From JAJDXW01 sp965202895 (GTDB lineage: Bacteria > Pseudomonadota > Gammaproteobacteria > HK1), in contig OZ241901.1 of the NCBI GenBank assembly GCA_965202895.1, positions 2,480,001 to 2,544,000 on the forward strand: a stretch of 64,000 nucleotides of DNA, read 5' to 3'. The notes below the pieces were generated by a model. That model did no database searches and had not been told where the DNA came from. It saw only the letters and a program-made list of their open reading frames with translations. Both the position numbers and the translations under genes were made by a program. This document shows positions 61,294-64,000 of this stretch, piece by piece; position 1 is the first letter of the stretch, and each line of letters opens with the position of its first letter.

Positions 61294-63666
61294 CTAGTTG
61301 CTGCTGCACCCGTCGGTGCACTTGGCGCCGAAGCTGCCGATGATCCCGCCGATGTTGACCCCTGGATCCGTTGCTATCCGAGGATCGGGCTGCACGTACC
61401 ACCAGCCCGCCGCCTCCAGGCCATCGCGGGGGCCGTAGAGGTTGCCGCCGTATCGGGATGCGCCCCCCTCCCCCGGCACGCCGCTTTCGTAGTGCCAGGT
61501 ATTTCGGGTGGAGGGGTCGTTGGCGTCCTGTCTCGGATAGTCGAGCGCGCCCGTGAAGCTGCCGTCGGCGGCGATGTCGCCCTCCACCATCGGGATGTTG
61601 TCGTTGGTGACGGCGACCCACACCCCGTCGTACCGCAGCTCTTCGAGCCCGGAGATCAGGCCGCTGATCCTGTTGGCGGCGGTGGGGATGCCGGTGCCGG
61701 TGCAGCCGGTGCCGCCGATGCAGGCGTTGAGCGTGACGTCGCCCCTGAGCACGTCCGCGCCGGTGATGACGACGTGGGTTATGCTGCCGTCGGTGATGAG
61801 CTGCCGCGCCATGGTGTGGCCCGTGAAGGTGGCGGCGATCGACGACGTGAGGTCGGTCGTCTTCAGGTTGTCCGCGTCCTGGAAGGCGTCGTAGCCGAAG
61901 GCGAACGCATGCTGGCGGAGGAAGCTCGGCGTCTGCACGACGCCGTCGAGGAACGTGAACAGGCCGTAGGCCGCGTATTCGAGATAGCGGTGCGTGTCGT
62001 CGTCCTCGGTGTCCGTGCCCTTGTCGTCCACGCCGCCATAGTGCGACAGCCATAGCTCGTAGGTCCCGAGATCCCGCGGCCGGCCGTCGTTGTTCTCGTC
62101 CGGGAGGCCCGTGTCGCGCTGTAGCTGGGTGAACGGCGCCCGCACCTTCCAGTACCAGGCCGCCTCGCCATGAGGCGACTGCGACGGCGTGCCGAAGGTG
62201 ATGGTGAGGTCGTCGTGGGCCCAGTCGCCGCAAAGGGAGAGGTCCTCCTGCCAGCAGGCGCCGGAGTTGTCCGCCACGTAGCCCTGGAGCGCGGTCGCCT
62301 GATCCGCCGTCAGCATCCCGCTCGCCTCCTCCAGGCCCAGGTCCCTGGCGTGGGAGGCGGTCATCGTGTCGCCCGCCGCCGCGCTGGCGTCGCCCAGCTT
62401 GCCGTCCGGGCCGTAGCGCCACCAAGGCGCCTCGTTGGCGGTGGTGTCGTCGGCGTTGTCGAAGTAGTTGAACTGCCGCTGCATGTCGTAATAGACCACG
62501 CCCACGCCGCCGAACTTCAGCGTCGCCCCGTCAGCCGAGAGCTGGAGCGAGCTCTCCACCTCACCGTCGGTGTTGCTGTAGGCGGTCGGCGTGCCGTCGT
62601 CTCCGTGGATCCTGGTCCTACCCTCGGTGCGTGACTGTTGTACTGTGAAATGCCTTCCCGCCGCGCGCAGGGTGATCGCCCGCAACGGCAGCTCGTCCCT
62701 GGCGACGAGGCCGGCGCCGGCGCCGGCGACCCTCTTGCCCGCGGCGAAGGGGACGGGGTCGGTCTCGATGTCGAGCTTCGCCCAGCCCGTCTCTCCGATG
62801 TCGGTGCGCGGCGTGCGCGTGATGCTCTGTGCATCGCCCCGGGGCACGTTCCTCTCTTCCCGCGGCAGGAGCGCGTCGGCCAGGGACACGCGCGGGTCGT
62901 AGGTGTCGGCGCGCGCTCTCTCTTCGTCCCGTTGGGTCTCGGCCGCTTCGGCCCGTGCCCGTTGCTTCGCCGCCTCCCTCTCGGCATCGGCCAACTCCTG
63001 CCGCAGTAGCGGTACCAGGGAGACCTGGGCGGTGGTCAGCAGGCCCTGGGCCTGCGAAAGAGAGGTGCGGAGAGCCGAGGTGAGGCCCTCTACCGCCAGA
63101 GCCGTCTTCAGCTCGGCCCGAGCGTCGTCCAGAGCGGCCTGGGCCCGGTCCAAGGTCGTGTGCATGCTCGCCAGCGTCACCGGCCCCCCGGACGCCAACG
63201 CCGTACTGGCCGTCCCCAGCGTCTCGACGACCACCGTCAGAGCCGCGCCGACCGCCGTCAGAGCCGCGCCGACGGCCCTCTTCGCTTCTTCACTCGCGGT
63301 CAGATCCGTCAACCGCTGCTGGACCTCCCTTAGATCTGTCTGGGCTTCGACTACCGCCGTGCGGGCCGCCGTGCGCTGCTGGGCGGTGCTGTTCGTCGAA
63401 ACCAGAGCGTCCTGGGCCGCCTCCAGCGAACCTCGGAGGTCGTCCAAGGCGTTTTCGGCCTCGTCGGCCCTGGCTCGGGCCTCCCGTGCTTCGTTCTCGG
63501 CCATTCGCACCGCGTCCGGATCTCCCACCCGCACGGTTCGGGTCTTGGTGCTGCAAGCGGAGAGCGCCAGCATCGCGACGAGGGCGAACGTGGTCAGGGT
63601 GAGTGCGGATGCTGAACGGAAGGACGTGCGTGAAGGGGAGGTTCCCTCCGTATCACCGGTCTTCAT
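61294..63666 (-). CDS. Large surface lipoprotein candidate (TbpB-like end, coiled-coil stalk)
   Basis: 790 residues from ATG 63666, which has GGAG six bases upstream. The signal peptide ends in a lipobox, LALSAC, with Cys38. Residues about 45-260 are a long coiled coil rich in Ala, Arg, Glu and Asp (EAREARARADEAENALDDLR). The remaining 500 residues are Gly/Asp/Tyr-rich with beta-strand patterns and finish like Slam-dependent lipoproteins: LEAAGWWYVQ then IGGIIGSFGAKC. A coiled-coil stalk ahead of the beta domain is unusual. The ligand is unknown. A 28-base G run lies 55 bases upstream, and a Slam gene lies downstream. Confidence 0.7.
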   Translation of the reverse strand: MKTGDTEGTSPSRTSFRSASALTLTTFALVAMLALSACSTKTRTVRVGDPDAVRMAENEAREARARADEAENALDDLRGSLEAAQDALVSTNSTAQQRTAARTAVVEAQTDLREVQQRLTDLTASEEAKRAVGAALTAVGAALTVVVETLGTASTALASGGPVTLASMHTTLDRAQAALDDARAELKTALAVEGLTSALRTSLSQAQGLLTTAQVSLVPLLRQELADAEREAAKQRARAEAAETQRDEERARADTYDPRVSLADALLPREERNVPRGDAQSITRTPRTDIGETGWAKLDIETDPVPFAAGKRVAGAGAGLVARDELPLRAITLRAAGRHFTVQQSRTEGRTRIHGDDGTPTAYSNTDGEVESSLQLSADGATLKFGGVGVVYYDMQRQFNYFDNADDTTANEAPWWRYGPDGKLGDASAAAGDTMTASHARDLGLEEASGMLTADQATALQGYVADNSGACWQEDLSLCGDWAHDDLTITFGTPSQSPHGEAAWYWKVRAPFTQLQRDTGLPDENNDGRPRDLGTYELWLSHYGGVDDKGTDTEDDDTHRYLEYAAYGLFTFLDGVVQTPSFLRQHAFAFGYDAFQDADNLKTTDLTSSIAATFTGHTMARQLITDGSITHVVITGADVLRGDVTLNACIGGTGCTGTGIPTAANRISGLISGLEELRYDGVWVAVTNDNIPMVEGDIAADGSFTGALDYPRQDANDPSTRNTWHYESGVPGEGGASRYGGNLYGPRDGLEAAGWWYVQPDPRIATDPGVNIGGIIGSFGAKCTDGCSSN

Positions 63667-63721
63667 GGCCGGCTCCACGGGTCGGAGCCCGCAGGGCGGC
63701 CAGCCGATCCGGGGTCTACGC

Positions 63722-63749
63722 GGGGGGGGGGGGGGGGGGGGGGGGGGGG
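63722..63749. repeat. Homopolymer of 28 G upstream of the lipoprotein gene
   Basis: An uninterrupted run of 28 G on the plus strand (C on the coding strand of the lipoprotein gene), 55 bases before its ATG. Such runs change length by slipped-strand mispairing and cause phase variation in Neisseria and other bacteria. It could also be a sequencing or assembly artefact. On the coding strand a TTCTGTTATAGAA dyad lies further upstream. Confidence 0.8.
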
Positions 63750-63813
63750 CATGGGCATTGACTGAACTCGCTTGCGGTCATCCGACCGAAGGTGGGTATT
63801 CTATAACAGAACG

Positions 63814-64000
63814 CTATTCCGGGTGCCAGGCGGCGAGGGCCGCATCCACCGCTTCCCCGGGCGGGGCGCGGAAGCCGTGGGCGCGGAGCGCCGCCTCGAG
63901 CGCCATCAGGCAGACGAGGACGTTCTCCTTGCGGCAGGTGTAGCCCATCGTCCCGATCCGCCAGATCCGGCCCGCGAGTGGTCCGAACGAAGTCCCGATC
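63814..64000 (-). CDS. Class V aminotransferase, C-terminal part
   Basis: The last 62 codons of a gene running off the right edge, ending at TAG 63814-63816. FGPLAGRIWRIGTMGYTCRKEN followed by VLVCLMALEAALRAHGF matches the end of alanine-glyoxylate / serine-glyoxylate aminotransferases. Too little is present to name the substrate. It is on the same strand as the lipoprotein gene and ends about 65 bases before the G run. Confidence 0.75.
   Translation of the reverse strand, partial: IGTSFGPLAGRIWRIGTMGYTCRKENVLVCLMALEAALRAHGFRAPPGEAVDAALAAWHPE

Noticed and set aside
63760..63830. Fur box or sigma54 promoter upstream of the lipoprotein gene
   Set aside because: TTCTATAACAGAA is a dyad but does not fit the Fur consensus, and TGGCAC lacks a proper -12 element.

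Overview
The window looks like about 64 kb of chromosome from a GC-rich gammaproteobacterium. The evidence is synteny: dsbD, a TlpA-like thioredoxin, aroQ, accB, accC, prmA, a zinc-ribbon DUF3426 gene, fis, purH and purD follow each other on the plus strand, and the family order prmA-fis and purH-purD is typical of that class. MsbA, an O-antigen-ligase-like protein and a Slam-type outer-membrane protein show a Gram-negative envelope. No rRNA, tRNA or CRISPR array was seen.

Layout. 0-2.1 kb: a toxin-antitoxin-like cassette (fused XRE-Phd antitoxin, PIN toxin, ImmA/IrrE protease). 2.1-3.3 kb: debris, including a dispersed repeat and the C-terminal remnant of a DUF1998 helicase. 3.3-9.3 kb: a direct tandem array of four Rpn-family (PD-(D/E)XK) nuclease genes. 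Each carries an internal Shine-Dalgarno plus ATG near its 3' end that could produce a short C-terminal protein. 9.4-25.7 kb: a surface-polysaccharide cluster with GT2, ligase-like, GT2-GtrA, GT-C and four related GT4 genes (one frameshifted), ending with msbA. It is interrupted by an IS1380-family element that itself carries an IS3-family element in its end. 25.7-27.3 kb: an AAA ATPase and a small zinc protein. 27.3-41.1 kb: the housekeeping core, with groESL under a sigma70-like promoter and a CIRCE operator, fxsA, then dsbD to purD. 41.4-47.9 kb: metabolic genes on the minus strand (TPP lyase, SDR, mtnA, a flavoprotein reductase and a CFA-synthase-like methyltransferase).

48.5-56.2 kb is a second expanding region: a SMUG1-like uracil-DNA glycosylase plus AAA ATPase unit of about 2.5 kb is tandemly duplicated. 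The later glycosylase copies have decayed, one by insertion of a second IS1380 copy, while the ATPases stay open. 56.3-59.1 kb holds a 176-bp MITE-like element, a ParA-like ATPase with a small partner, and a broken proV. 59.3-63.7 kb encodes a Slam-like outer-membrane protein and a large surface-lipoprotein candidate with a coiled-coil stalk. A run of 28 G lies upstream of the lipoprotein gene. The window ends inside an aminotransferase gene.

The strongest candidate for an undescribed system is the four-copy Rpn array: near-identical putative nucleases with intragenic antitoxin-like start sites, variable 12-bp repeat numbers and mosaic exchange between copies. The Slam/lipoprotein pair with its homopolymer and the glycosylase-ATPase duplication come next.
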